Shown here: piece after piece, positions 48,989 to 59,393 of the stretch
Layout of the letters: the number at the start of each line of letters is the position of its first letter
Position numbering within the stretch: position 1 is the first letter of the stretch
From: CAVZXS01 sp963779325
GTDB taxonomy: Bacteria > Bacteroidota > Bacteroidia > Chitinophagales > Chitinophagaceae
Assembly (NCBI GenBank): GCA_963779325.1
Contig: CAVZXS010000037.1
Span: forward strand, 434,001 to 498,000
DNA: 64,000 bases
Reading direction: 5' to 3'
Notes under the pieces: model-generated
What the model saw: the letters and a program-made list of their open reading frames with translations, nothing else
Databases searched by the model: none
Told to the model about the DNA's origin: nothing
Made by a program: the position numbers and the translations under genes

Positions 48989-51900
48989 TTAACGAACAAT
49001 TGCTACATAACCTGCAATTTGCTTTCTGCCGTTTTTGGGTTCAATAATATAATAATAAGTTCCTATCGGTAACGGGTTGCCTTTGAATGTTCCATCCCAC
49101 GGCGAAGTATAATTAACGGATCTGAATACAATTTGGCCGTAGCGATTGAATACTTCCACCACCGCGCCGGGATAACTCGCCAGGTAAGGTATCTCCCATT
49201 TATCATTCACCCTGTCGCCATTGGGACTGAAAAGATTTGGTACAACCGGCGTTTTTAAAACCTTTACATCTACTTCATCATCATCTTTACATCCGTTATC
49301 CAAAGTTATTGTAAGCGTATAGGTAATATCATCTACGGGGTTTACGGCCGGAACAGGAATAGATATATTGTCGATAGTTCTGTTGGGTGTCCATAAATAG
49401 GTAAGGTTTCCAAGGCCTGTTGCAGCGCCGTTCAGTGTTGTTATACCCCCTTCAAGCAAAACTTTATCAGTTCCCGCATTTGCCACCGGTGCCGGATAGA
49501 CCATTACAGTTTGTTCTTTAAAATCCTGACAACCGGTAGTGGCAGAAAAATTATACCGAATAGTGTGCATACCCGGACCGGCTATACGCGGTGTAAACAA
49601 ACCGCCCGCTGAAATACCCGGCCCTGTGTACGAACCGGTGCCCGCAATACCTGTTGTTTCCGCTGCTTGCGTAATTTGTAATGCCGCTACCTCTTCGCAA
49701 ACAGCAGGTATATCTGCAAACTGTAATGAAGGAGCGGCTTTTACAGTAATTGTTTTTGTAATTGCATTTAAACAAGTGATACCTGAATATGCTACAATGC
49801 GCAAATCATATGTTTGTTGCGTGCCGGATGCAGGATATAAATGGGTATACAACTTACCCGGCTGCGGCTCATCGTCGGTGGTTTTGTTTAAAGGATCATT
49901 GGCATAATCCCAATAGATTTCCAATTTTACTACGCTGCCCAAATCAACTTCGGATATATTGCTGATAACAATTTCTTTGTTACTGCATAATGCATTTTCG
50001 TTTTGTACACTTACGGCCGCCCGCGGCGTTGAACCGTTTATGGTAAATGTTTGCGATACTTCATCGGTACAACCCTTGTCCGAAGTAACAAGCAGTGTGG
50101 CCGTATAGGTATCCCTCACAGTATATCTGTGTACAGGGCTCGGGTCAGTCGAAGTATTGGGATTACCTGTATTTGCATTCGGGTCGCCGAAATTCCAGCT
50201 CCAACCGGTTATTGATCCGCCGGTCAATTTACTGGTATCGGTAAAAGGAGCAAAAGGATCATTCAAACAAATTTCCGGCGAAACAAAACCTGCTTTCGGA
50301 ACGTTGCCTATTACTATTTCATCGGTATGCAAAATACTTTTACAACCCGTAGAGGACTCTACAATTAATGTAACATCAAACGGACCGGTTATGTTGTAGG
50401 TATTTTTTTGTGCCGCAAGTCCGTTCGTTGAAATAACATCGGGCTTGCCATCGCCAAAGTTCCAAGTCCATTTGGTAACGCTTCCGTACCCGCCGGAAAG
50501 CGTGGATGCATTGCTGAAAACAATTTCTTTACCTGCGCAGTAGGGACCTAAAGCGGTAAAATTAGCTATCGGTACATTAGTCAAATCAATTATTTGCTCG
50601 ACTGTATCCGAAAGGCAGCCTACATCTGTAATAACTGCATGCCGTACTTTATAAGCACCCGGTGTCGAAAAAGTAAAACCCGGATCTTTTGTGAAATTTT
50701 CACTTTCTGCAAAGTCCCAATACATACTCGTTACCTGCCTGTCTCCGGTATTTGTATTATCGGTAAATGACACCTCATCCTTAACACAGCCGGTAGCGGT
50801 AAAAGAAAAAGAAGCTGTCGGGTTTTCAAATACTGTCAGCTCCAATTCTATTTCCTGTATACCGCTACAGCCGTCAGGATTTGGATTTAAAGCAGTAATA
50901 TCTACAAAATAAGTTCCGGGAGTATTAATGGTTACCGGTGCGGGAAGCTTGTACCGGTATATTGTTCTTCCGTTAATTATCTGCGTCGATTCAAAGACGG
51001 GATTAGTGAGTGTGACAGGCGGAGCAAATACCGAAGGCCGGTTGAATTCAAATGTAATTTGAGTGGGTTGGTATGTGAAAGTTTGATATACAAAAAACGG
51101 AGAACCTTTGCAAGCAGCCGGAAAATTAACGGAAGCATATTGATTCTCGAAAGTGGCGACCTGGTATATATCTTTTACGTTGGCGCCTGCAGAATAAGCG
51201 TAGGATTCAAAGTCTCCCAAACCATAGGCCGTAGCATTAAAACCGCTGTCGGCAATTAACCGAAAAAAAGTTGTCGGGTAATTTGTAAGATTTTCAACGA
51301 GGTAAGAAAAAGCAGGATTGGTGGGTACGGGTACAAAATTGCCTGCGGGTACTGCGTTATTAATGCGAAACGAAGGCGCTTGTGCCGTCTTCATATATAC
51401 TGAAAGAAATTTAGCTTTAATAGCTTCGAGGCTCGATGAAAAAATTGAAATATCATCAATGTTCTGCTCTACGGGGTTTATAATAACCATGTCCGGGTCA
51501 CCTTGATCTCCGGCAAAACCATTTCGGTTTGTACTGGTCATGTATTGAGCCACAACAACGGGCTTATTAGAACTTATAATTGAAGGACCTGTATACGGTA
51601 CCGGGTTTACGGAAGTCGGCGGGTAATGCTCTCCTTCATTAAGATTTACAGTAGCCCCGTTAATGGTAACAGCGGTATTACTTTCCGATGCAAGCACACG
51701 CAAATGATAGCCATTCGGATTATTGGCAAATGGTACTACGCCAAAGTTTTTACCCCAAGTAGTTACCGGGTAGCATTGCTGGTACAATGGATCTACAGAA
51801 CCGCCTGCACCCGAATTATTGCCAATGGAAAGTACCGAACTTCCTGAAAAAACAGCGATCCTTTTACACTCGCCGTTTACACCTGCTACAGACTCGATAA

Positions 51901-52528
51901 CGCTTCCGGTAAGATCCTTATCATCCTGCACCTGCAATACATCGCCTGCGGCAGGAAGTACGGTAGTAATAACGGCAGGATCCAATACGCCGTCACGTCT
52001 TTTTTGGTAGCGTACGGTGGTATTATTCTCAACGGCAATTATATTAAATTGCGACTTTGCATCGGCCGTGGCTTTTGTTTGCCAAAAGTTAATGCTGTAA
52101 TATTTTTTTCCCAAAACCGGCACCGGTAAAATAAGCGATGCTGCGCTTCTTGCCGCAGCGTAAATATGTGCATATACTACTACGGCGGGTTGGCCGTCAT
52201 TTACTTTTACACGTATTCCTTTTTTTACAGGCGTACCGCTCTCGGCACCGGTAATATGAGCATTTGCATAAGGGATGTCTATAGGTCCGCTGATCTGATT
52301 GGCCGTTACTGTAAAGGTTGTATTAAACCCGTTTACTGATATGGTACCCGATGAATTTTTATTGGAGGTAATAAACAAGGCCATTTTAGCCGTGTTATTG
52401 TTGTTGGGAATGTGGTTGGGAAAACATAACCAAAACTCTTTCCCTTTATTAGAAAAGTCCTGCGCGGCTCCGACAACAGAAAAAAACAAACATCCAATAA
52501 GGAGGATTAAAAAATATAGTCTTCTCAT
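48989..52528 (-). CDS. Large PKD-repeat surface protein with T9SS type B sorting domain
   Basis: The 1179-residue secreted protein has a signal peptide (about 1-22), then an IgGFc-binding-like domain (GKEFWLCFPNHIPNNNNTAKMALFITSN...). Several PKD domains follow (WDFAESENFTKDPGFTFSTPGAYKVRHAV, WTWNFGDGKPD, WSWNFGDPNANTG). The C-terminal gliding-motility-associated type B module is PNLFSPNGDRVNDKWEIPYL...VFNRYGQIVFRS...WDGTFKGNPLPIGTYYYIIEPKNG. Such proteins are exported by T9SS and often serve as adhesins. The PorP/SprF gene right after it is probably its dedicated partner. Confidence 0.88.
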   Translation of the reverse strand: MRRLYFLILLIGCLFFSVVGAAQDFSNKGKEFWLCFPNHIPNNNNTAKMALFITSNKNSSGTISVNGFNTTFTVTANQISGPIDIPYANAHITGAESGTPVKKGIRVKVNDGQPAVVVYAHIYAAARSAASLILPVPVLGKKYYSINFWQTKATADAKSQFNIIAVENNTTVRYQKRRDGVLDPAVITTVLPAAGDVLQVQDDKDLTGSVIESVAGVNGECKRIAVFSGSSVLSIGNNSGAGGSVDPLYQQCYPVTTWGKNFGVVPFANNPNGYHLRVLASESNTAVTINGATVNLNEGEHYPPTSVNPVPYTGPSIISSNKPVVVAQYMTSTNRNGFAGDQGDPDMVIINPVEQNIDDISIFSSSLEAIKAKFLSVYMKTAQAPSFRINNAVPAGNFVPVPTNPAFSYLVENLTNYPTTFFRLIADSGFNATAYGLGDFESYAYSAGANVKDIYQVATFENQYASVNFPAACKGSPFFVYQTFTYQPTQITFEFNRPSVFAPPVTLTNPVFESTQIINGRTIYRYKLPAPVTINTPGTYFVDITALNPNPDGCSGIQEIELELTVFENPTASFSFTATGCVKDEVSFTDNTNTGDRQVTSMYWDFAESENFTKDPGFTFSTPGAYKVRHAVITDVGCLSDTVEQIIDLTNVPIANFTALGPYCAGKEIVFSNASTLSGGYGSVTKWTWNFGDGKPDVISTNGLAAQKNTYNITGPFDVTLIVESSTGCKSILHTDEIVIGNVPKAGFVSPEICLNDPFAPFTDTSKLTGGSITGWSWNFGDPNANTGNPNTSTDPSPVHRYTVRDTYTATLLVTSDKGCTDEVSQTFTINGSTPRAAVSVQNENALCSNKEIVISNISEVDLGSVVKLEIYWDYANDPLNKTTDDEPQPGKLYTHLYPASGTQQTYDLRIVAYSGITCLNAITKTITVKAAPSLQFADIPAVCEEVAALQITQAAETTGIAGTGSYTGPGISAGGLFTPRIAGPGMHTIRYNFSATTGCQDFKEQTVMVYPAPVANAGTDKVLLEGGITTLNGAATGLGNLTYLWTPNRTIDNISIPVPAVNPVDDITYTLTITLDNGCKDDDEVDVKVLKTPVVPNLFSPNGDRVNDKWEIPYLASYPGAVVEVFNRYGQIVFRSVNYTSPWDGTFKGNPLPIGTYYYIIEPKNGRKQIAGYVAIVR

Positions 52529-53159
52529 TAAACAGGTGTCCTTGATAGAAGTGATGAAATTAATGAAAACCGGTTAATTACGCTGATGAAAAGATCATTT
52601 AAAAAATTATTACTCTCTCCACCTACTTCGTTTCCACACTGCGCTCTACTGACATTATTGCTTATTCGTGAATCTTCCTTCTAAAGCAAATGCTGCAATC
52701 TTAAGCGATGCGTTGGTTCAACTGACCCGGAAGGAATTCAAACCAACTATCATTCAGTTCAAAAAAGAACAAAATGATCGGGCAGGCGAGCTTTCAATTA
52801 AGTAAAAAAATAATCTAACAAACTATTTATATATAAATAACATTTAAAGACAATTAATAATTGATTTTCAACATTTTGAATTTTAAAAAAAATAATATCA
52901 TATAAAATTTACAAACTCACACTGCGCAATACAATGTGAGTAAAAAATTTAAAAATAAATATTAATTAAAAACTTATAATAAACTTATAATAAATAAGTT
53001 ACTAATATAAAATAATATTCAATTATTTAGCCAATTAGTTTAAATGATCAATAAGCAATAATCTAATAATATTAGTAATAGAATTTACGACTTAAGTGCA
53101 GCATTTTACTTCTAACAAAAAAATAAGTGCTGCCGGTCCCCACCCGATGTCTGATGAAC
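52529..53159. other. A+T-rich gap of about 660 bases
   Basis: Most of 52805-53090 is extreme A+T sequence with no gene. A 46-codon GTG-started frame at 52668-52805 (residues SKANAAILSDALVQLTRKEF) looks mildly coding but I cannot name it. The gap separates the divergent adhesin gene and the lipoprotein gene. Confidence 0.35.
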
Positions 53160-53167
53160 TATATTTG
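53160..53167 (+). promoter_or_regulatory. -7 element before the LEA-type lipoprotein gene
   Basis: TATATTTG, a full consensus match, 22 bases before the ATG at 53190. Confidence 0.5.
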
Positions 53168-53189
53168 ATAAAACTATTCCCGATCGATT

Positions 53190-53642
53190 ATGAAGATTAT
53201 ATTATTGATTCCATTCATTGCCTTAATGGCAGTTCTTTTTATTTCTTGCAAAAACATAAAAGAACCCGATTACAGGGGCTATCGTGATGTGAAGATTTCG
53301 AATCTCGGGGATAACGCCGGACAATTATCAATCACCCTTGATTATTTTAACCCGAATAATAAAGCCCTAAAATTGAAAGAAGCAGAAGGCGACGTATTTA
53401 TTGACGAAAAATTGTTGGGTCATTTTATCGCAGATTCTTTAATAAAAATCAACCGGCTTTCCGACTTTTCGGTACCGGTTAAGATTTCGTTGGTCATGGA
53501 TATACTCGCCAAGCAATCCATGAAAGCGCTGTTGAACCCAAAAGTATTATTGAAGATTGTGGGCAAAGCCAAGGTCGGCAAAGGAGCTTTTTTCTTTAAC
53601 GTGCCGATTAGGTACGAGAAAGAAACCGAACTGAAGTTTTAG
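53190..53642 (+). CDS. LEA type 2-like lipoprotein
   Basis: The 150-residue protein has a lipoprotein signal (LFISC, Cys about residue 20). The mature beta-sandwich resembles LEA_2/WHy domains: YRDVKISNLGDNAGQLSITLDYFNPNNKALKLKEAEGDVFIDEKLLGHFIADSLIKINRLSDFSVPVKISL. In bacteria these are envelope proteins of unknown role. It starts shortly after a good promoter and is alone in its orientation. Confidence 0.8.
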   Translation: MKIILLIPFIALMAVLFISCKNIKEPDYRGYRDVKISNLGDNAGQLSITLDYFNPNNKALKLKEAEGDVFIDEKLLGHFIADSLIKINRLSDFSVPVKISLVMDILAKQSMKALLNPKVLLKIVGKAKVGKGAFFFNVPIRYEKETELKF

Positions 53643-53730
53643 CAAACTCTTCAAAACATGAATTCAAATCATTATACCGCAACGCAGGTTATTTGCAAAA
53701 AAGCTGCATAACGAAGAAGTCATGACACAC

Positions 53731-53761
53731 AAAAAGCCGTCAAAACTTTACCCTTGACGGC
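53731..53761 (-). terminator. Terminator of the HMA-domain gene
   Basis: On the minus strand GCCGTCAA ... TTGACGGC (8 bp) then TTTTTGTG, 22 bases after the HMA gene stop. Confidence 0.7.
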
Positions 53762-53782
53762 CAAATACGATTAAAATAATTT

Positions 53783-54187
53783 TTATTGAACAGGCTCAGC
53801 AGGTGGTGGCGGAGCCTTAGGCTTAGGATGTCCTCCTCCGTCTTCAAATTTCTTACACTTTTTAGGCAATCTATTATACATATCAGGCGCAGCTTTTACA
53901 TCATCGGCATCGTATCCGGCATTTGATATAGCTGTTTTTATTTGCTCAATATCTGTTCTGTCGGTCAGGTACTTTACGGTAGTTATTCCCGTTCTGAAAT
54001 TGACGCTTACAAAAGTTATTCCGTCGTATCGCTTAAGGTAGCTTTCTATTCTTACTTTACAATCCTCGCAGGATGCATTGGGTGTTTTTATTTTGGCCGT
54101 AAGCAAAGGTTTTAAAGGTTTTGCCTGAGAAAAACCCGTCGCCATAAAACCGGCAACAAAAAGAGAGGAGAGTAATAGTTTTTTCAT
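53783..54187 (-). CDS. Secreted heavy-metal-associated (HMA) domain protein
   Basis: The 134-residue protein has a signal peptide (MKKLLLSSLFVAGFMATGFSQA) and one HMA domain: TAKIKTPNASCEDCKVRIESYLKRYDGITFVSVNFRTGITTVKYLTDRTDIEQIKTAISNAGYDADDV. The CxxC pair (SCEDC) is the usual metal site. The C-terminal tail is proline-rich and has two His and two Cys. It may bind copper or another metal outside the cytoplasm, but the metal is unknown. Confidence 0.85.
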   Translation of the reverse strand: MKKLLLSSLFVAGFMATGFSQAKPLKPLLTAKIKTPNASCEDCKVRIESYLKRYDGITFVSVNFRTGITTVKYLTDRTDIEQIKTAISNAGYDADDVKAAPDMYNRLPKKCKKFEDGGGHPKPKAPPPPAEPVQ

Positions 54188-54235
54188 TGGTAAAAATTTA
54201 GTTCAAAGGAATTGACCTTTGTGCGGTGCAAATTA

Positions 54236-54868
54236 CTAAACTCCCTTCCAGTTTGCAGGGTCCTGCTTCCATTTTAACAAAATTTCTTGTTGATCAGCAT
54301 TAACCAAGCCCTTATCTACCGACAATTGAATCAACGAAGGGTAATCCGTAAGCGGATAATAAGGTAAACCTGCTTTTTCAAAGGCTGCGGTCGCCACGGT
54401 AAAGCCATACGTGAAGATGGAAACCATACCAATTACATTTACACCCGCTTCTTTCAATACATCTACCACCTGTAAGCTGCTTTTCCCTGTAGAAACGAGG
54501 TCTTCTATCACAACTACCTTTTGTCCTTTCTCATAAAAGCCTTCTATTTGATTGCCCAGTCCGTGCTCCTTGGGTTTGGGACGTACATATACATAAGGCA
54601 GTTTTAATTGATCGGCCACCATAGCGCCCCAGGCGATACCGGCTGTAGCCACACCTGCCAGCAATTCTGCTTCAGGAAACTTACCAAAAACTTCATTGCA
54701 CAACTCACTTTTTATATAATCTCTTACATAGGGAAAGGATAATACACGGCGGTTATCGCAGTATATCGGGCTCTTCCATCCGCTTGCCCAGGTAAAAGGT
54801 TCTTGTACATTTAGTTTTACTGCATTAACTTGAAGAAGTTTTTCAGCTACAATTTTTGCATCGCTCAT
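54236..54868 (-). CDS. pyrE: Orotate phosphoribosyltransferase
   Basis: PyrE joins orotate and PRPP to OMP in pyrimidine synthesis. The 210-residue protein, starting MSDAKIVAEKLLQVNAVKL, has FTWASGWKSPIYCDNRRVLSFP, KPKEHGLGNQIEGFYEKGQKVVVIEDLVSTGKSS (the PRPP loop) and VSIFTYGF. The ATG at 54868 gives the normal length; the frame runs nine codons further. A TACCTTCG-type -7 element overlaps the upstream side. Divergent from the Nudix gene. Confidence 0.95.
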   Translation of the reverse strand: MSDAKIVAEKLLQVNAVKLNVQEPFTWASGWKSPIYCDNRRVLSFPYVRDYIKSELCNEVFGKFPEAELLAGVATAGIAWGAMVADQLKLPYVYVRPKPKEHGLGNQIEGFYEKGQKVVVIEDLVSTGKSSLQVVDVLKEAGVNVIGMVSIFTYGFTVATAAFEKAGLPYYPLTDYPSLIQLSVDKGLVNADQQEILLKWKQDPANWKGV

Positions 54869-54970
54869 GCGGCGAAGGTAAAAGAAAGCTCTCATTTTTG
54901 AACTTTGACTATCGCCATTTATTAGTTTTATGCTTAATGCGGAACGCTGAATGCTAAATGCAGGGCCACT

Positions 54971-55603
54971 ATGTATTTAAAAATATACTTTAACGATAAG
55001 CCACTCTTTTTGTGCGATGGTATTGATGATACCATTCAACCTTACCTGCACCATGATGACTCCGTTTTTATAGATGAATTGGATACACATACCCTGAAAA
55101 GTATGATACATGAAATGCAGCTCCCGAAAATTCATGCAGGCGTTTTTTTTCATACCGATTTGGAAAAACTAAAGCAGGCTTTTTGGAAAAAATTTACCAT
55201 TGTAAAAGCAGGCGGAGGTATTGTAGAAAATGAAAAAGGAGAAATACTGCTGATGTTCCGAAGAGGTAAGTGGGATTTGCCAAAAGGAAAATTGGATAAG
55301 GGAGAAAAGATAGATACCTGTGCTTTACGGGAAGTAAAAGAAGAAACGGGATTGCAAAAAGTAACCTTATCAAGCCCCTTACTTACTACTTACCACACCT
55401 ACCATGAAGGAACAAAATTTATACTGAAAGAAACCTATTGGTACAGCATGAAAGCAGACGGAAAGCAAGACCTAACCCCGCAAGCTGAGGAAGATATAAG
55501 CGAAGTAAAATGGGTTAAAAAAAGCGATTTAAAAAAATATGCAGCGCAGACTTATGCTTCAGTAGCGGAGGTGTTGAGCGCTTATATTGCCGGAAGTAAA
55601 TAG
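54971..55603 (+). CDS. Nudix hydrolase
   Basis: The 210-residue protein has an N-terminal alpha/beta module of about 65 residues unusual for small Nudix enzymes, then the Nudix box GKLDKGEKIDTCALREVKEETGLQ (about 118-141, matching Gx5Ex7REUxEExGU) and LKETYWYSMKADGK. It hydrolyses a nucleoside diphosphate linked to another group. Substrate not assignable. Divergent from pyrE with about 100 bases between. Confidence 0.88.
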   Translation: MYLKIYFNDKPLFLCDGIDDTIQPYLHHDDSVFIDELDTHTLKSMIHEMQLPKIHAGVFFHTDLEKLKQAFWKKFTIVKAGGGIVENEKGEILLMFRRGKWDLPKGKLDKGEKIDTCALREVKEETGLQKVTLSSPLLTTYHTYHEGTKFILKETYWYSMKADGKQDLTPQAEEDISEVKWVKKSDLKKYAAQTYASVAEVLSAYIAGSK

Positions 55604-55716
55604 GATAAATTCATTTCGCAAAATGATTTAGTAGAGATATAAATGCCTGCTATCAAAGATGTTTAAGAAAGGTATATTAAAAAGCCGTAATCATATTTAT
55701 AATTTTACAGCCGCTA

Positions 55717-56043
55717 ATGAAAACAATCAAATTCGTTGGTTATTTATTCTATCGCTATTACTCTAAAGGACCAAGAGCGAATATCCCGTACTTTAGCACT
55801 CTTTGTGCCATGACAATGTTGGGTTTTATGCATTTGATGCAACTACTTATTTTATTTGACGGAGTTGACCTTATACCAATAAAATCAAATGATGATAAAC
55901 TTACAAAAAAGCTAATCATTTTTGGTTCAATGATACCATTGTATTTATTAATGACACAATTATTTAAGAAAAAGGATATCGAAATGTTAAAGGAAAAATA
56001 TAATTACAATTGGGATAAAGTCTTTCAGGAAATGTATTACTGA
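55717..56043 (+). CDS. Small membrane protein of unknown function
   Basis: The 108-residue protein has two hydrophobic segments (STLCAMTMLGFMHLMQLLILF and IIFGSMIPLYLLMTQLF) and a charged tail (KKKDIEMLKEKYNYNWDKVFQEMYY). I do not recognise it, and no operon partner is evident. Confidence 0.6.
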   Translation: MKTIKFVGYLFYRYYSKGPRANIPYFSTLCAMTMLGFMHLMQLLILFDGVDLIPIKSNDDKLTKKLIIFGSMIPLYLLMTQLFKKKDIEMLKEKYNYNWDKVFQEMYY

Positions 56044-56273
56044 TATTTACACAGTATTATCATTTGCTTTAATATTTGTTTTGGCGCTTTGCCGAACAAA
56101 AAATAATTTAATAAATCAGGAATGGATTCAATTCCATTCTCATCAACCGAAGCGGATAAGAAAATCTGAGTTATAAACCCTCTATGTGGCTCCCATTTAC
56201 TTCACAATAAACTTTCGGTCACCCCATTTCTTCTCCCTCCTATTTCTTACCTTCGCAGCTCAATTTTTATACA

Positions 56274-57798
56274 ATGGAATTTTTAACGCAATTACATATT
56301 CAGTCAAACAACAAAGGCGTTTCTACCGGGCAAAAATGGATAGATACAAAAGGTGAAGTAATTAATTCTCATTCGCCTGTTGACGGCAAACTGATTGGCG
56401 CTGTAACAGCAGCCGATAAAAAAAGTTATGAAGAAGTAATTCAAAAAGCCGAAGACCGCTTTTGCTGAATGGAGAAAATGGCCCGCGCCTAAACGCGGCG
56501 AAGTGGTACGACAAATTGGTGAAGCGCTGCGTAAGTATAAAGAGCCGTTGGGCAAATTGGTTTCATACGAAATGGGCAAGAGCCTGCAGGAAGGTTATGG
56601 TGAAGTACAGGAAATGATTGATATCTGTGATTTCGCCGTAGGTCTCTCCCGTCAATTGCACGGTTTAACCATGCACAGCGAAAGACCGGGCCACCGTATG
56701 TATGAGCAATGGCACCCCTTGGGCATCGTGGGTATTATTTCCGCTTTTAATTTTCCGGTAGCGGTATGGAGCTGGAATAGTATGTTGGCTTGGGTTTGCG
56801 GCGATGTATGTATATGGAAGCCCTCTGAGAAAACACCTTTATGCGGTATTGCCTGTCAGCATATCACCAATGAAGTATTTGCTAAAAATAATGTACCCGA
56901 AGGTGTAAGTAATTTAATTATAGGCGGCAGAGAAGTGGGCGAATGGATGAGTAATGATACAAGAATTCCGTTAGTATCTGCTACGGGCAGTACAAGAATG
57001 GGCAAAGCAGTTGGCGCCGCATTGGGCGCCCGGTTGGGTCGTGCATTGTTGGAACTCGGTGGCAATAACGCCATAATCATTTCAAAAGATGCTGATTTGG
57101 ATATTGCTGTTACAGGCGCTTTGTTTGGCGCTGTAGGTACAGCCGGCCAACGCTGTACCACCACAAGAAGACTGATTATACACGATAGTATTTATGATAA
57201 GGTAAAAGAAAAATTGCTAAATGCTTACAAACAACTACGCATAGGCGACCCGCTGAATGAGAACAACCATGTGGGGCCGTTGATTGATAAAGATGCCGTG
57301 AAAATGTACCTGGATTCAATAGAAGCGTGTAAAAAAGAAGGCGGCAATTTTATTGTAGAAGGTGGTGTACTATCCGGCGACGGTTACGCAAGCGGTTGTT
57401 ATGTAAAACCTTGTGTGGCGGAAGCAAAACCCGATTATAAAATTGTACAGCACGAAACCTTCGCTCCCATTTTATATTTATTAAAATTCAATACCATAGA
57501 TGAGGCAATTGCCATTCAAAATAATGTACCGCAGGGGCTCTCTTCTTCTATTATGACATTGAATTTGCGGGAAGCTGAACAATTTCTTTCGGTTGCGGGC
57601 AGCGATTGCGGCATTGCTAATGTAAATATAGGAACCAGCGGCGCCGAGATAGGCGGAGCTTTTGGCGGCGAAAAAGAAACAGGCGGCGGACGTGAAAGCG
57701 GCAGTGATGCCTGGAAAAATTATATGCGCCGGCAGACAAATACCATTAATTACAGCAGTACGCTGCCCTTGGCACAAGGAATTAAGTTCGACCTGTAG
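56274..57798 (+). CDS. amaB: ALDH7-family aldehyde dehydrogenase, one frameshift near the start
   Basis: It resembles alpha-aminoadipic semialdehyde / piperideine-6-carboxylate dehydrogenase (lysine breakdown). It has WHPLGIVGIISAFNFPVAVWSWN, SATGSTRMGKAV, the catalytic Glu in LLELGGNNAII, the catalytic Cys in GTAGQRCTTTRR and HETFAPILYLLKF. The first 65 codons (to 56468) end in TGA, and the rest is in the next frame. Removing one C from CC at 56456-56457 joins them as KAEDAFAEWRKWPAPKRGE. The body is complete, so a sequence error is likely. Saccharopine-type lysine genes are not beside it. Confidence 0.88.
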
Positions 57799-57856
57799 GC
57801 ACTTTTTTGCGTTAAATTTCGTTTTAAAGCAGTCTTATATTAAAATTCAACAACCC

Positions 57857-59371
57857 ATGAGAAGACTTATACTGATTTTTTCAGCTTTTTTATTAGTATC
57901 AAACGCTGCTTTTTCACAAATAAGGATGGCGATAGCAGGCGGCGGACACCTGGCATCCGTTAATGAAACAAATAGTTTACCCGGCTGGGATTCGATAAAA
58001 AACAACTACACCGGCCGCGGCGGTGCGCATATCGGCTTTGTTGCTGATATTCCTTTTTCTTTAAAATCAAAATTGTATTTTCAACCGGGTGTTATGCTCT
58101 ACAATAAGGGCAGAAAATACACCGGCACTTTTGATACTACACAAAATCGTGTTTCAGAAAACAGAAAACAATTTATCAACTACATTGATATTCCCCTGAA
58201 CCTGGTATATAAGTTTGGTACTAAAACAAAATTTGTAATAGGCGCAGGCCCTTACGGTTCTTTTTTTTATAACGGTAAAGAAAAAACCGAAACACAGTTC
58301 AGGCCTGCCGGTTTTCAGCAAGATGAAAACTCAGATTTACCCGTTGGTAAAAAACCGGGTAATTATAAAATATTTGATTATGGAGTAAACGCACTGGCAG
58401 GCGCCGAATTTGGAAAAGTATTTTTAACAGCCAACTACACCCGCGGTCTTGGTGATTTTTATACAGCCAATTACGACGGATCTTTTAAACACCAAACCAT
58501 CGGCGCTACACTGGGAATATTTTTAGGCAAGTCGGTAAAGATGGAACCCGCGGTAAAAGACAAAGATAAAGACGGTATACCGGATGATAAAGATAATTGC
58601 CCGACAGAAGCAGGTCCCGCCGTTACCAACGGTTGCCCGGATAAAGACGGCGACGGTGTTGCGAATAAAGATGATAAATGTCCTGATGCCGCAGGCCCTG
58701 TAAGCAGAAACGGTTGCCCGGTTACCGATAGAGATAATGACGGTACGGATGATGTAAATGATAAATGTCCTGATGTGGCAGGCTCTAAATCATACAATGG
58801 TTGCCCCATACCGGACAGTGATAAAGACGGCATAAATGATGAAGATGATAAATGTAAAGATGTACCCGGTTATGGACGTTACGAAGGTTGCCCGGCGCCT
58901 GATGCAGATGGTGATGGGGTAAATGATGACAGTGATAAATGCCCGACCGTTGCCGGAACCGCCGAAGATGGCGGATGCCCCGCAGTGAAAAAAGAAATCA
59001 TTGAAAAAGTAAATTATTCGGCCCGCAGAATACAGTTCCAATTTTCGAAAGCTGATCTGTTACCCGCTTCAAATAAATTGTTGGATGAGGTGGTAAAAAT
59101 TTTAAAGGATAATCCTGAATTAAAACTTTCGATAGAAGGACATACAAGTAATGTAAGCGGCACACAGGAACAGAACTTACTGCTCTCGATAAAAAGAGCG
59201 GAGACTGTTAAAAAGTATCTTATCTCAAAAGGAATAGACGCAACAAGATTAAGTGCCGCAGGTTTTGGTTCGGAAAGACCATTGAATGAAAGTAAGACAG
59301 AGGCCGAAAAAGCCCTTAACCGCCGTGTAGAATTGAGACCAAGCTACGACAACAGCGCAAAGCCTTTCTAA
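57857..59371 (+). CDS. OmpA-family outer-membrane protein with calcium-binding TSP3 repeats
   Basis: The 504-residue protein has a signal peptide ending near AFSQ (about residue 21), a beta-barrel domain (about 22-230) and five aspartate-rich thrombospondin type 3 repeats (such as DKDKDGIPDDKDNCP and DADGDGVNDDSDKCP, about 235-375). The peptidoglycan-binding OmpA domain follows (ILKDNPELKLSIEGHTSNVSGTQEQNLLLSIKRAETVKKYLISKGID, LSAAGFGSERPL). It should anchor the outer membrane to the wall and bind Ca2+. The true start at 57857 follows the dehydrogenase stop by 58 bases; a longer frame overlapping that gene is not a start. Confidence 0.92.
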   Translation: MRRLILIFSAFLLVSNAAFSQIRMAIAGGGHLASVNETNSLPGWDSIKNNYTGRGGAHIGFVADIPFSLKSKLYFQPGVMLYNKGRKYTGTFDTTQNRVSENRKQFINYIDIPLNLVYKFGTKTKFVIGAGPYGSFFYNGKEKTETQFRPAGFQQDENSDLPVGKKPGNYKIFDYGVNALAGAEFGKVFLTANYTRGLGDFYTANYDGSFKHQTIGATLGIFLGKSVKMEPAVKDKDKDGIPDDKDNCPTEAGPAVTNGCPDKDGDGVANKDDKCPDAAGPVSRNGCPVTDRDNDGTDDVNDKCPDVAGSKSYNGCPIPDSDKDGINDEDDKCKDVPGYGRYEGCPAPDADGDGVNDDSDKCPTVAGTAEDGGCPAVKKEIIEKVNYSARRIQFQFSKADLLPASNKLLDEVVKILKDNPELKLSIEGHTSNVSGTQEQNLLLSIKRAETVKKYLISKGIDATRLSAAGFGSERPLNESKTEAEKALNRRVELRPSYDNSAKPF

Positions 59372-59393
59372 TATCTTATTTGTCAATAAAATG

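Noticed and set aside
52668..52805. 45-residue GTG-started ORF
   Set aside because: Coding character is weak and there is no recognisable relative; mentioned only in the gap description.
57662..57856. N-terminal extension of the OmpA-family protein
   Set aside because: The longer frame overlaps the end of the dehydrogenase gene out of frame. The signal peptide at 57857 marks the real start.
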